9,713 nucleotides of DNA from G020354785 sp965602045 (GCA_965602045.1 CBFCXR010000088.1:1-9713); one strand, 5' to 3'; shown: positions 1-6,455, counted from the first letter of the stretch. Notes: generated from the sequence alone by a model not told the origin. Numbers and translations: made by a program.

Positions 1-988
1 CTTTTTTTGATTCAGGTTCAACCTTAACTTCGGCCTGAGCTTCAGCTTCAGGCTTATCTTTATCCGCTGCTTTTTCATCCGGTGCTGGTTCACTTTTTTC
101 TTCAGCTTTTATTTCCGGTTCGGCCTTAACTTCAGCCTGAGCTTCAGTTTCAGGCTTTTCTTCTACAGCTTCTTTTGATTCAGGTTCGGCCTTAACTTCA
201 GTCTGAGCTTCAGCTTCAGGCTTATCTTTATCCGCTGCTTTTTCATCCGGTGCTAGTTCACTTTTTTCTTCAGCTTTTATTTCCGGTTCGGCACCTTCAG
301 TTTCCTGTTCAGTTTTTGATTCGGAGATTATTTCTTCTTTTGCATCTGGTGTTTCTTCACTTGCAGCTATAACTTCAGGTTCAGCCTTTTCTTTAGCCTG
401 AGTATCAGTCTGCCCCTCCTCTTTTACTTCTTTTTTCACTTCCGCAGTTTCCGGGGCTTCTGAAGTAGCAGGTTCCGTGGCAACAGCTTCAGCATCTGCC
501 ACCTCGGATTCTGTTTCCGCTTCTTCCATCTGCGCCAGTTTCTTTTCTATCTGCCGGGCTCTCTCTTCTTTTATCTTGGATTCAGCCTCCATGCGGGTTT
601 TTGTTTCGTCAGCCTTATCTTTAGCAATTTTATCTTTTTTCGCTTTATTCTTGGATTCATTCTCTTTTAACCAGGCTTGAAATTTTGACTCAGCATCTTC
701 TTCTGATAATGCTCCCTTTTTAATACCGTCTAATAAATACTTTTTTATCAATACACCTTTTTGTGATAATATTGATTTACAAGTATCTGTCACTTGAGCA
801 CCCTTCTGCAACCACTCTAATGCGCTATCAAAATCCAGGTCAATGGTAGCCGGATTAGTGCAAGGATTAAAGAATCCAAGTCTTTCGATATATTTGCCAT
901 CTCGTGGTGCCCTGCTATCAGCCACCACTATGTGGTAGAAAGGACTTTTTTTCCGCCCCTGTCGCGTTAATCTGATCTTAACTGGCAT
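1..988 (-). CDS. rpsP: 30S ribosomal protein S16 with giant charged C-terminal tail (partial, runs off left edge)
   Basis: S16 binds 16S rRNA in the body of the 30S subunit and helps assembly. The first ~85 residues are a normal S16 core: it opens MPVKIRLTRQGRKKSPFYHI, followed by VADSRAPRDGKYIERLG (22-38) and the NP motif at 41-42. The family usually stops near residue 80-100, and Bacteroidota versions often carry an extra tail. Here at least 329 codons are open with no stop before the window edge. Residues ~95-160 are Lys/Glu-rich and probably helical or coiled-coil. From ~160 onward the sequence is low-complexity Glu/Ala/Lys/Pro/Thr and probably disordered, ending in a 56-residue tandem repeat. 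The start is the ATG at 988; no Shine-Dalgarno is evident, as is usual in this phylum. The gene diverges from rpsT. The core identity is secure; the function of the tail is unknown. Confidence 0.95.
   Translation of the reverse strand, partial: MPVKIRLTRQGRKKSPFYHIVVADSRAPRDGKYIERLGFFNPCTNPATIDLDFDSALEWLQKGAQVTDTCKSILSQKGVLIKKYLLDGIKKGALSEEDAESKFQAWLKENESKNKAKKDKIAKDKADETKTRMEAESKIKEERARQIEKKLAQMEEAETESEVADAEAVATEPATSEAPETAEVKKEVKEEGQTDTQAKEKAEPEVIAASEETPDAKEEIISESKTEQETEGAEPEIKAEEKSELAPDEKAADKDKPEAEAQTEVKAEPESKEAVEEKPETEAQAEVKAEPEIKAEEKSEPAPDEKAADKDKPEAEAQAEVKVEPESKK
2..292 (-). repeat. Tandem 168-bp (56-codon) coding repeat in the S16 tail
   Basis: Residues 233-288 (bases 125-292) are followed by a second copy starting at residue 289 (bases 124 down to 2), cut by the window edge after 41 codons. 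Compared by eye, the second copy differs from the first at about 6 of 123 positions. Within each unit lies a smaller module of the form KPE-A/T-EAQ-A/T-EVK-A/V-EPE-S/I-K, found at residues 256-272, 278-294 and 312-328, so spacings alternate between 22 and 34 codons. The high nucleotide identity suggests recent duplication or ongoing recombination. More copies may lie to the left. Confidence 0.9.
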
Positions 989-1038
989 TTATATTTCTTT
1001 TAATAAATTGTAAGTTTTACTTTAAATTTTTGAGAATG

Positions 1039-1046
1039 CAAAGGTA
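1039..1046 (-). promoter_or_regulatory. Candidate -7 promoter box for rpsP
   Basis: Read on the minus strand this is TACCTTTG, a full match to the Bacteroidota -7 consensus TAnnTTTG. It lies about 50 bp upstream of the rpsP start codon in the gap between the divergent rpsP and rpsT genes. No clear TTTG-type -33 element is visible at the expected distance, so this is a candidate only. Confidence 0.5.
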
Positions 1047-1120
1047 AAATAATATTTTATAATTAAGTTCCTTGTAATATATAATTTTAGTATAATATTT
1101 TAGGAAATGAAAAAAATGTT

Positions 1121-1128
1121 TAATTTTG
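1121..1128 (+). promoter_or_regulatory. Candidate -7 promoter box for rpsT
   Basis: TAATTTTG matches TAnnTTTG and lies about 62 bp before the rpsT ATG, which would give an AU-rich leader of roughly 55 nt. The -33 element is weak: TTTAGG starts near 1098 at suitable spacing. A run of eight T immediately precedes the rpsT start codon and there is no Shine-Dalgarno. Confidence 0.5.
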
Positions 1129-1190
1129 TGCCCACTTTATAAGAATACTTTTATCTGTTTAGTAATATAAATGATTAGTTAATTTTTTTT

Positions 1191-1442
1191 ATGGCACATC
1201 ATCTATCAACAAAAAAGAGGATCAGGCAAAACAAGAAAAGGAAATTACATAATAAGTATTATGCTAAGACTACCCGTAATGCCATTAAAAAACTCAGGAA
1301 TGCAACTGATAAGAAAGAAGCTAATGATTTATACCCCAGTGTTGCATCTATGCTGGATAGATTAGCTAAAAAAAATATCATTCATAAGAATAAATCAGCC
1401 AATCTTAAATCCAAGTTAAGTAAACTTGTTAATAGTATATAA
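1191..1442 (+). CDS. rpsT: 30S ribosomal protein S20
   Basis: S20 is a small, basic, all-helical primary binder of 16S rRNA in the 30S body. The 83-residue length is typical. The N-terminus MAHHLSTKKRIRQNKKRKLH is the usual S20 opening, followed by the Arg/Lys-rich helix containing TRNAIKKLR. The C-terminal half has the expected pattern with ASMLDRLAKKNIIHKNKSAN and KSKLSKLV. The start is the only sensible ATG and sits directly after a T8 run. Its neighbours are the divergent rpsP and, 85 bp downstream, radC; with a promoter-like box before radC it is probably transcribed alone. No terminator hairpin is evident after its stop. Confidence 0.97.
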   Translation: MAHHLSTKKRIRQNKKRKLHNKYYAKTTRNAIKKLRNATDKKEANDLYPSVASMLDRLAKKNIIHKNKSANLKSKLSKLVNSI

Positions 1443-1490
1443 GTTTTCTGTTTTCATTCAATCATAAAACTATCTTTTTATCATATTAAA

Positions 1491-1498
1491 TAATTTTG
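1491..1498 (+). promoter_or_regulatory. Candidate -7 promoter box for radC, overlapping a short inverted repeat
   Basis: TAATTTTG matches TAnnTTTG and would give a leader of about 20-25 nt before the radC ATG at 1528. No convincing -33 TTTG is seen. A perfect 7-bp inverted repeat, TTTGCAT at 1495-1501 and ATGCAAA at 1512-1518 with 10 nt between, overlaps the box and the likely transcription start. It could be an operator, but short AT-rich repeats arise easily by chance. Confidence 0.4.
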
Positions 1499-1527
1499 CA
1501 TTTGTATTTTTATGCAAATATTATTTA

Positions 1528-2235
1528 ATGGAAAAATACAATAAACTAAGTATAAAGAATTGGGCAGTAGAAGACAGGCCAAGGGAAAAGTTACTGGCAA
1601 ACGGAATCCAAAGTCTTAGTAATGCCGAATTAGTAGCTCTATTAATAGGCTCCGGAACAAAGGAGATTTCAGCTGTCGGACTGGCAAGAGAAATTCTGTG
1701 CAGGGCAGATAATAATCTGAATTCGTTAGGGAAATTTACAGTTAATAACCTGCAGAAGTCAAAAGGAATTGGCCGGGCAAAAGCAATATCAATTATTGCT
1801 GCTCTTGAACTGGGGCGAAGAAGAAAATTATCCGAGGTTTTGGAAAGGCCTAAAATTACCAGCAGTAAAGATGTATATGAATTGCTATTTCCTGTACTTG
1901 CGGATTTACCCCATGAAGAATTCTGGATACTGCTATTAAACAGGTCTAATAAAATAATTGATAAAATAAGAATTAGCCAGGGGGGAACAGCAGGTACTGT
2001 TATTGATATTAAAATGATTTTAAAAAATGCCATTGAAAAATTAGCATCTTCTGTTATTATATGCCATAATCATCCGTCGGGGAATACACAACCAAGTAAG
2101 GCTGATATTGAAATTACCGGAAGACTTAAAGAAGCTGCCAGGGCAATGGATATCAAATTGCTTGATCATATTATAATTGCTGACAACCTGTATTTTAGTT
2201 TTCTTGATGAAGGTCTCGTGGATTCAAAATTGTAA
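1528..2235 (+). CDS. radC: RadC-family JAMM/MPN domain protein
   Basis: This is a full-length (235 aa) member of the RadC/UPF0758 family. The N-terminal part opens with the family motif DRPREKLLANG (16-26) and has the SNAELVALLIGSGT segment (31-44). Helix-hairpin-helix-like sequence KSKGIGRAKAISIIAALELG (78-97) suggests DNA contact. The C-terminal JAB/MPN domain has the metal-binding JAMM pattern: Glu130/131 upstream, then H180-x-H182-P-S-G with S190 and D193. The name comes from a supposed DNA repair role in E. coli that was later withdrawn; the JAMM motif predicts a zinc metalloprotease-like fold, but the substrate is unknown. RadC proteins often occur on mobile elements, but here the gene sits among housekeeping genes and its composition does not stand out, so it is probably the chromosomal copy. 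Confidence 0.95.
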   Translation: MEKYNKLSIKNWAVEDRPREKLLANGIQSLSNAELVALLIGSGTKEISAVGLAREILCRADNNLNSLGKFTVNNLQKSKGIGRAKAISIIAALELGRRRKLSEVLERPKITSSKDVYELLFPVLADLPHEEFWILLLNRSNKIIDKIRISQGGTAGTVIDIKMILKNAIEKLASSVIICHNHPSGNTQPSKADIEITGRLKEAARAMDIKLLDHIIIADNLYFSFLDEGLVDSKL

Positions 2236-2290
2236 GCTAATTTGTTTTTTATCTAATATTTTAGTCTCATTTTTATTTAACGACTTCATA

Positions 2291-2320
2291 TTTTACATAA
2301 ATACGAATATTTATGTAAAA
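2291..2320. promoter_or_regulatory. Perfect 13-bp-arm palindrome upstream of the rhomboid cluster
   Basis: The left arm TTTTACATAAATA (2291-2303) is the exact reverse complement of the right arm TATTTATGTAAAA (2308-2320), with CGAA between them. It lies 55 bp after radC and ends 6 bp before a TATATTTG promoter box, so it covers where a -33 element would be. No T-run follows on the plus strand, so it does not look like a standard intrinsic terminator. The placement suits an operator for a dimeric regulator; the regulator is unknown. A structured 3' end for the radC transcript is the alternative. Confidence 0.6.
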
Positions 2321-2326
2321 CAATAA

Positions 2327-2334
2327 TATATTTG
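2327..2334 (+). promoter_or_regulatory. Candidate -7 promoter box for the rhomboid cluster
   Basis: TATATTTG matches TAnnTTTG and lies about 40 bp before the ATG at 2375, giving a leader of roughly 35 nt. The -33 region falls inside the adjacent palindrome and has no TTTG, which fits a promoter that needs an activator or is repressed there. This is inference from position only. Confidence 0.45.
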
Positions 2335-2374
2335 TAATGTTAAACTATAAGGGTTATAATTAATTTTCCGGTTT

Positions 2375-3229
2375 ATGAATAATTTTGGCAGGAGCAGGTT
2401 TGGTGCAATTCCTCCGGTAGTTAAGAATTTGCTTATAATAAATATCGCGATATATTTCCTGTGTATATTTTTATGGGTATTCTTTCAAAAGGATTTACAC
2501 AAAGTATTCGGACTTTTCTATTTTAAATCCAGTTCATTCAGACCTGATCAGTTTATAACACACATGTTCTTTCATGCTTATATTAATCCTTATACCAACA
2601 GGCTGATAATTTTTCATATCCTTTTTAATATGTTTGGTCTTTGGATGTTTGGCAGGGTCATTGAAACCGTACTGGGAGGCAAGAAATTTTTTATCCTGTT
2701 TTTTGTCTCCGGCCTGGGAGCTGCTCTAATCCATACTCTTGTTCAGTATATACAAATATCAGGATTAATGCAATCGGCAGACTTGTTTATAAGTACACCC
2801 TCTTATGATTCTTTTAAATTTATTATAGATAAATATATAGGTTCGCCATCAGCATATGTTTTAAGTTTTATGGACAAATGGTTTTATCAACCTGATAATT
2901 CGGCATTCTTTAATGAGGCTAAAAGCATAGTTGCTTCAATTGTTAATTTGCATGTTGACGAAAGTATAACAGTAGGAGCATCTGGTGCTGTTTTTGGGAT
3001 ATTAGCTGCATTTGCTTTGCTATTCCCTAATGTGGAACTGATGATTATATTTTTCCCTGTTCCAATTAAAGCCAAGTATCTTATTCCCGGTTATGCAATA
3101 TTAGAACTGTTATTTGGGGTAGCAAATTTTAAAGGAGATAATATTGCTCATTTTGCGCATTTAGGGGGAGCATTATTTGGCTTGATGTTAATTGCAGTCT
3201 GGAAAAAAAGTCAATTTAAATCTTATTGA
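2375..3229 (+). CDS. Rhomboid family intramembrane serine protease (with large TM3-TM4 insertion)
   Basis: Rhomboids cut transmembrane substrates within the membrane using a Ser-His dyad. The nucleophile is Ser203 in GASGAVFG (201-208) and the general base is His262 in AHLGGALFG (261-269). The oxyanion-side pair H81-x3-N85 (HILFN) in the second membrane helix is also present. An N-terminal membrane segment lies at about 17-37, and further helices near 104-122, 200-218, 220-250 and 262-276. About 75 residues of mostly polar/aromatic sequence (~123-199) separate the third helix from the catalytic serine helix, where most bacterial rhomboids have a short loop. The length (284 aa) is normal to slightly long. 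The paralogue follows after 36 bp, so the two are probably co-transcribed. Substrate unknown. Confidence 0.93.
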   Translation: MNNFGRSRFGAIPPVVKNLLIINIAIYFLCIFLWVFFQKDLHKVFGLFYFKSSSFRPDQFITHMFFHAYINPYTNRLIIFHILFNMFGLWMFGRVIETVLGGKKFFILFFVSGLGAALIHTLVQYIQISGLMQSADLFISTPSYDSFKFIIDKYIGSPSAYVLSFMDKWFYQPDNSAFFNEAKSIVASIVNLHVDESITVGASGAVFGILAAFALLFPNVELMIIFFPVPIKAKYLIPGYAILELLFGVANFKGDNIAHFAHLGGALFGLMLIAVWKKSQFKSY

Positions 3230-3265
3230 TTAATTTTATAAAGCTTAATAAGGAAAGACAGAAGT

Positions 3266-4177
3266 ATGCCAATTGCTGACGAAATAAAAGACTCCTTTAA
3301 AACCGGTAGTGTACTTACCAGGTTGATTTACATAAATTTGGGCGTTTTTCTTGCTGTAAATATTGTTTTGATTTTTTTCTTTCTTTTAGGCGTAAACAAT
3401 ATTGAGACCCTAAATATATATTTTCATAAAAAGGTTCTTACATACATGATGGTCTCGGCAGATTTGACAAAACTTATTTTCAAACCCTGGACCTTAATAA
3501 CCTATATGTTTCTTCATTCTAATTTTTGGCACATATTGTTTAACATAATATGGCTGTTCTTATTTGGCAGGATTTTTTTAAGATATTTGCACGAAAAGTT
3601 GATGCTGAGTACTTATATATTAGGAGGTATATCCGGCGCTTTGTTGTTCATTTTATTATATAATATTTTCCCGGGAATGAAAAACTTGCCTGATGAGATG
3701 TTGGGAGCTTCGGCAGGTGTTATGGCTGTAGCAATGACCATATGTTTTTATGTGCCTAATTTTACTGTATATGTTCCATTAATCGGACCTGTAAAATTAA
3801 AATACATTGCCATCTTCTTTATTATTACCGATATTATGCAAATTGCTTCATATAATGCAGGAGGCCATATTGCCCATCTTGGGGGTGCCATTTATGGTTA
3901 CTTCTTTGTTCAGCAATACAAAAGAGGAAAAAATCCGGGCAGAGGAGTAAATAACTTAATAGATAGCATAGCTGTATTATTTAAGCCGCAAAAGAGAAGA
4001 ATGAAGGTTTCCTATAAACGAAATGCCAAGGAAATGACTGATATGGAGTATAATAAATATAAATCACAAACTCAGGAAGAAGTTGACCGTATCCTCGATA
4101 AAATAGCAAAAACAGGCTATGATAGTCTCTCAAAAAAAGAAAAAGAGACTCTTTTTAAAATGGGAAATAAAAATTAA
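3266..4177 (+). CDS. Rhomboid family intramembrane serine protease with C-terminal cytoplasmic extension
   Basis: This is the second of two tandem rhomboids. Catalytic Ser149 lies in GASAGV (147-152) and His204 in AHLGGAIYG (203-211); H89-x3-N93 (HILFN) is also kept. Membrane helices are predicted around 22-42, 78-105, 112-134, 148-165, 178-195 and 203-217. Unlike its neighbour, only a short loop separates helix 3 from the serine helix. After a basic linker (about 218-250) comes a charged C-terminal segment containing EVDRILDKIAKTGYDSLSKK (272-291), a short conserved domain (I believe the one Pfam calls DUF6576) common at the end of Bacteroidota rhomboids. The next gene begins 6 bp after its stop, so the three genes 2375-5320 form one unit. 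Substrate unknown. Confidence 0.93.
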   Translation: MPIADEIKDSFKTGSVLTRLIYINLGVFLAVNIVLIFFFLLGVNNIETLNIYFHKKVLTYMMVSADLTKLIFKPWTLITYMFLHSNFWHILFNIIWLFLFGRIFLRYLHEKLMLSTYILGGISGALLFILLYNIFPGMKNLPDEMLGASAGVMAVAMTICFYVPNFTVYVPLIGPVKLKYIAIFFIITDIMQIASYNAGGHIAHLGGAIYGYFFVQQYKRGKNPGRGVNNLIDSIAVLFKPQKRRMKVSYKRNAKEMTDMEYNKYKSQTQEEVDRILDKIAKTGYDSLSKKEKETLFKMGNKN

Positions 4178-4183
4178 CTTTAT

Positions 4184-5320
4184 TTGGTGCGTTACCGTCT
4201 ATCAATTCGCAATATCTTGAAGAAATTTCTAAAAAAATTCCTTACAAGAATAATTTTGGCTTTAAACGGCATTGCTGTAGTATTATTGTTATTATCTTAC
4301 CTGTCAACTCTTATAAGTCCTGAAAAAGTCTGGATTTTTGCATTTTTTGGCCTGGCATATCTTTATATATTAGTTGCAAACCTGATCTTTATTATATATT
4401 GGATAACAATAAGAAAAAGATACTTTCTTATTTCCTTGCTTGCTATTTTATTAGGCTGGGGCCAGATGAGAAAGTTTGTACAAATACGGGTAATAAATGA
4501 GAAAAAACATGACAGTGTAGAAAGTTTTAAAATTCTATCCTATAACGTTAGATTATTCAATTATTTTAAATGGTTGGGAGATACTGCAATCAATAATAAT
4601 ATATTTGATTTCATATCTTATAAAAAACCGGAAATTATTTGTTTTCAGGAATTCCTGACCAATGAGGGCGGAGGATTTAAAAAAAAAGATATTATTGAGA
4701 AACTAAAGGGAACACTAAACCTGCAGATAAATTATTTTCATATTGTTACAAATATAAAAAATTCCGGTATTGCTACTATTTCCAGGTTTCCGATTATTAA
4801 TAAAGGATATCTTAAATTCAGGAATTCAATAAACAATGCCATTTATTCTGATATAGTAATCCATTCAGATACTTTAAGAGTTTATAATTGTCATTTGCAG
4901 TCAATCCATTTGAAGAAAAGAAACTACGATTTTATCGATAGCCTGATTTTACAATATAATAATAAACATCTGGATGAAATAAAGGATATTTCTTTTAGGT
5001 TAAGAGATGCATATATAAAAAGGGCAAGACAAGTGGATATTCTATCGGCACATATAGAGAATTCGCCATATCCCGTAATAGTATGCGGAGATTTTAATGA
5101 TACGCCTGTATCATACACATACAGGAAAATGAAAGGCAAACTGGCAGATGCTTATCTGAAATCAGGTAGTGGAATAGGAAATACATATCTGGGTAATTTC
5201 CCGTCATTCAGAATAGACTATATATTATACAGTAAAAAACTAAAATCCCTGAATTTCGAAACCATGAAAATAAAGTGGTCTGATCATTATCCTGTTTCCT
5301 GTGATATGATAATCAAGTAA
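4184..5320 (+). CDS. Membrane-anchored endonuclease/exonuclease/phosphatase (EEP) family protein
   Basis: EEP-fold enzymes are Mg2+-dependent phosphodiesterases acting on DNA, phosphoinositides or sphingomyelin. The N-terminal ~95 residues hold about three membrane segments (20-42, 49-73, 79-94). The catalytic domain follows with all expected residues: N121 in SYNVRLF, E156 in CFQEF, H237 in NCHLQS, D303 and N305 in CGDFNDTP, D345 in RIDYIL and the SDH triplet at 366-368. The active site therefore looks intact, probably facing the periplasm. The start is unusual: the frame is closed upstream and the first options are TTG at 4184 or GTG at 4187, 6-9 bp after the preceding stop; no ATG is near. 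This rhomboid-rhomboid-EEP order recurs in Bacteroidota as I recall it, but the substrate is not known. Confidence 0.88.
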   Translation: MVRYRLSIRNILKKFLKKFLTRIILALNGIAVVLLLLSYLSTLISPEKVWIFAFFGLAYLYILVANLIFIIYWITIRKRYFLISLLAILLGWGQMRKFVQIRVINEKKHDSVESFKILSYNVRLFNYFKWLGDTAINNNIFDFISYKKPEIICFQEFLTNEGGGFKKKDIIEKLKGTLNLQINYFHIVTNIKNSGIATISRFPIINKGYLKFRNSINNAIYSDIVIHSDTLRVYNCHLQSIHLKKRNYDFIDSLILQYNNKHLDEIKDISFRLRDAYIKRARQVDILSAHIENSPYPVIVCGDFNDTPVSYTYRKMKGKLADAYLKSGSGIGNTYLGNFPSFRIDYILYSKKLKSLNFETMKIKWSDHYPVSCDMIIK

Positions 5321-5402
5321 AAGGTAATGTATTCAGATCAACGTTCCCACCTGTTAAAATAACTCCCACTTTTTTATTCTTATATGTGCTGTTTGTATAT
5401 CC
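5313..5402 (-). pseudogene. Relic: C-terminal end of a PLP-dependent threonine/serine dehydratase
   Basis: On the minus strand, an open stretch of 29 codons ending at TGA (5315-5313) contains YKNKKVGVILTGGNVDLNTL followed by PFT. This strongly resembles the C-terminal end of threonine ammonia-lyase/serine racemase-type (TdcB/IlvA) PLP enzymes, where a K-K-VG-V-I-x-GGN-V-D-L strand is typical. An in-frame TGA at 5405-5403 lies just upstream, and I find no recognisable remainder of the ~320-residue enzyme in the DNA before it, which is occupied by the gene at 5457-6281. The relic's last codons overlap the end of the EEP gene on the other strand. The best reading is the surviving 3' end of a deleted gene. 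Recognition is by motif memory only, with no alignment run. Confidence 0.7.
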
Positions 5403-5456
5403 TCAAATCCGGGTAAATAAATCATAGTAAGGTTTTATTAACGAGAAAAGAGGAAT
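5403..5456. other. Short spacer with no recognisable content
   Basis: This AT-rich piece lies between the dehydratase relic and the stop of the minus-strand secreted-protein gene. I see no hairpin with a T-run, so no terminator for the two transcripts ending here can be supported. Confidence 0.4.
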
Positions 5457-6281
5457 TCAGGTTAATTTCAGTTCCTGGTTAAAAATATTGAATCCACCGT
5501 ACTTTAATATTTTAAACTCCTTAAGTTTCTCAAGTACTCTTATTAATATATCATACTGGTTTGTTTGCAACAGGTATTCATCGCTGAAATTACAGAAAAT
5601 TAAAAACTCAGTAAGCTCTTTATCTTCCAGTCCGGTAATTTTACCTACAATTTCGCGACAATATTTTTCTGTTATCGTTTTTTGAATTTCTTCCTCAATC
5701 AATATTTCATTCAGCCTGATCATCTGAATTTCTTCGGGAGATAGAATAGGTATTGCTGCAAGGATTACGCCTTCTGTCTGTGCATCCATTTGACGCCGGT
5801 ACTCTTCTTCCTGTGCAACTTGTCTCGCAATTTTTTGTAAGTTTTCCCGTAGTTTATCAGTCCTTGTTTTAGGCAACTTAAGCAATAAAAGTTTTTGTTT
5901 AAATTGTTCATATGTACTTAATGCAAATACTTTGGCTTCAGGTACTTCATATTTTCTTGGTGTTAATCTAACAATTACCCGGGGGTTTTTCAGTAACGAT
6001 TCCGTTACATAGGTTACTTTTAAAAAATAGCCAACTGATGAAAAAACCAGGGAGTCTCCTTTTTCAACTTTAATAATAAAATTGCCACTTGTGTCAGAAA
6101 CAATGGTCTTTCGGGTGCGTTCATTATAAATATGAACCAGTGATATGTGGTTATGTGTCTCTTCATTTATTATCCGGCCATTTAAATGACCATTGTAATC
6201 AGCAGTACTGTCCTGTGAATGAACCTGCAGGAAGAAGAAAGTTACGTATAATGTAATGACTATTTTTAATATGGGTCTCAC
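5457..6281 (-). CDS. Secreted protein with carboxypeptidase-regulatory-like domain
   Basis: The protein (274 aa) begins with a signal peptide: basic RPILK, then hydrophobic VITLYVTFFFLQV and a likely cleavage after VHS, leaving Gln23 first, as is common in Bacteroidota. Residues ~31-108 form a carboxypeptidase-regulatory-like beta-sandwich: GHLNGRIINEETHNHISLVH, then DTSGNFIIKV (63-72), then DSLVFSSVGY (76-85). These domains usually sit at the N-terminus of outer-membrane or surface proteins. The C-terminal part (~120-270) is mainly helical and charged, with a KITGLEDKELTEFLIFC segment (214-230) that I recall from related Bacteroidota hypotheticals; no enzymatic motif is visible. The start must be GTG at 6281, since the ATG two bases upstream is out of frame and hits an immediate stop, and the frame closes at TAA just upstream. 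Probably periplasmic or envelope-associated; function unknown. Confidence 0.85.
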   Translation of the reverse strand: MRPILKIVITLYVTFFFLQVHSQDSTADYNGHLNGRIINEETHNHISLVHIYNERTRKTIVSDTSGNFIIKVEKGDSLVFSSVGYFLKVTYVTESLLKNPRVIVRLTPRKYEVPEAKVFALSTYEQFKQKLLLLKLPKTRTDKLRENLQKIARQVAQEEEYRRQMDAQTEGVILAAIPILSPEEIQMIRLNEILIEEEIQKTITEKYCREIVGKITGLEDKELTEFLIFCNFSDEYLLQTNQYDILIRVLEKLKEFKILKYGGFNIFNQELKLT

Positions 6282-6409
6282 ATTAATAATTTAGTCCGGT
6301 ATAAAACTATAAATACTTAATTTCAAATAAAACAGAATAAAGTTAAAATATGTTAAGCATATTAGGTTGGTTATTAAAATTTAAAACATTTTTTATGAAT
6401 TTATTGTTT

Positions 6410-6417
6410 TAATTTTG
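6410..6417 (+). promoter_or_regulatory. Candidate -7 promoter box for the pterin synthase gene, overlapping an inverted repeat
   Basis: TAATTTTG matches TAnnTTTG and sits about 39 bp before the ATG at 6456. No TTTG -33 element is visible. An 8-bp perfect inverted repeat (TTAAAACA at 6381-6388, TGTTTTAA at 6405-6412, 16 nt apart) overlaps the box and the -33 position, so it could be an operator, though the surrounding DNA is very AT-rich. A further 6-bp repeat, AATATG/CATATT, lies at 6347-6363. No promoter box for the divergent minus-strand gene was found. Confidence 0.4.
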
Positions 6418-6455
6418 AGATATATAATAATTTTAACAGATATGATTTAAAGCTT

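Noticed and set aside
2..292. Direct repeats that might suggest a CRISPR array or intergenic satellite
   Set aside because: Units are exact multiples of three, stay in frame within the rpsP tail, and have no repeat-spacer structure.
477..680. Open frame on the plus strand opposite rpsP
   Set aside because: Ser/Ala-rich translation is the antisense image of the Glu/Lys/Ala codons of the S16 tail; no promoter or family features.
1443..1527. tRNA gene or terminator between rpsT and radC
   Set aside because: No cloverleaf arms, T-loop consensus or stable hairpin with T-run could be found.
1521..2033. 170-codon open frame on the minus strand opposite radC
   Set aside because: The RadC frame has complete family motifs; the antisense product has no recognisable domain and its length follows from the AT-rich codon pattern.
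1528..2235. radC as a mark of an integrated mobile element
   Set aside because: No integrase, att-like repeats or compositional shift nearby; neighbours are housekeeping genes.
5488..5685. Small plus-strand open frame opposite the secreted-protein gene
   Set aside because: Overlaps a well-supported minus-strand coding region and shows no motif or promoter.
6282..6455. preQ1-type riboswitch before the pterin synthase gene
   Set aside because: No pseudoknot-like pattern or GC stem was visible; the region is almost entirely A and T.
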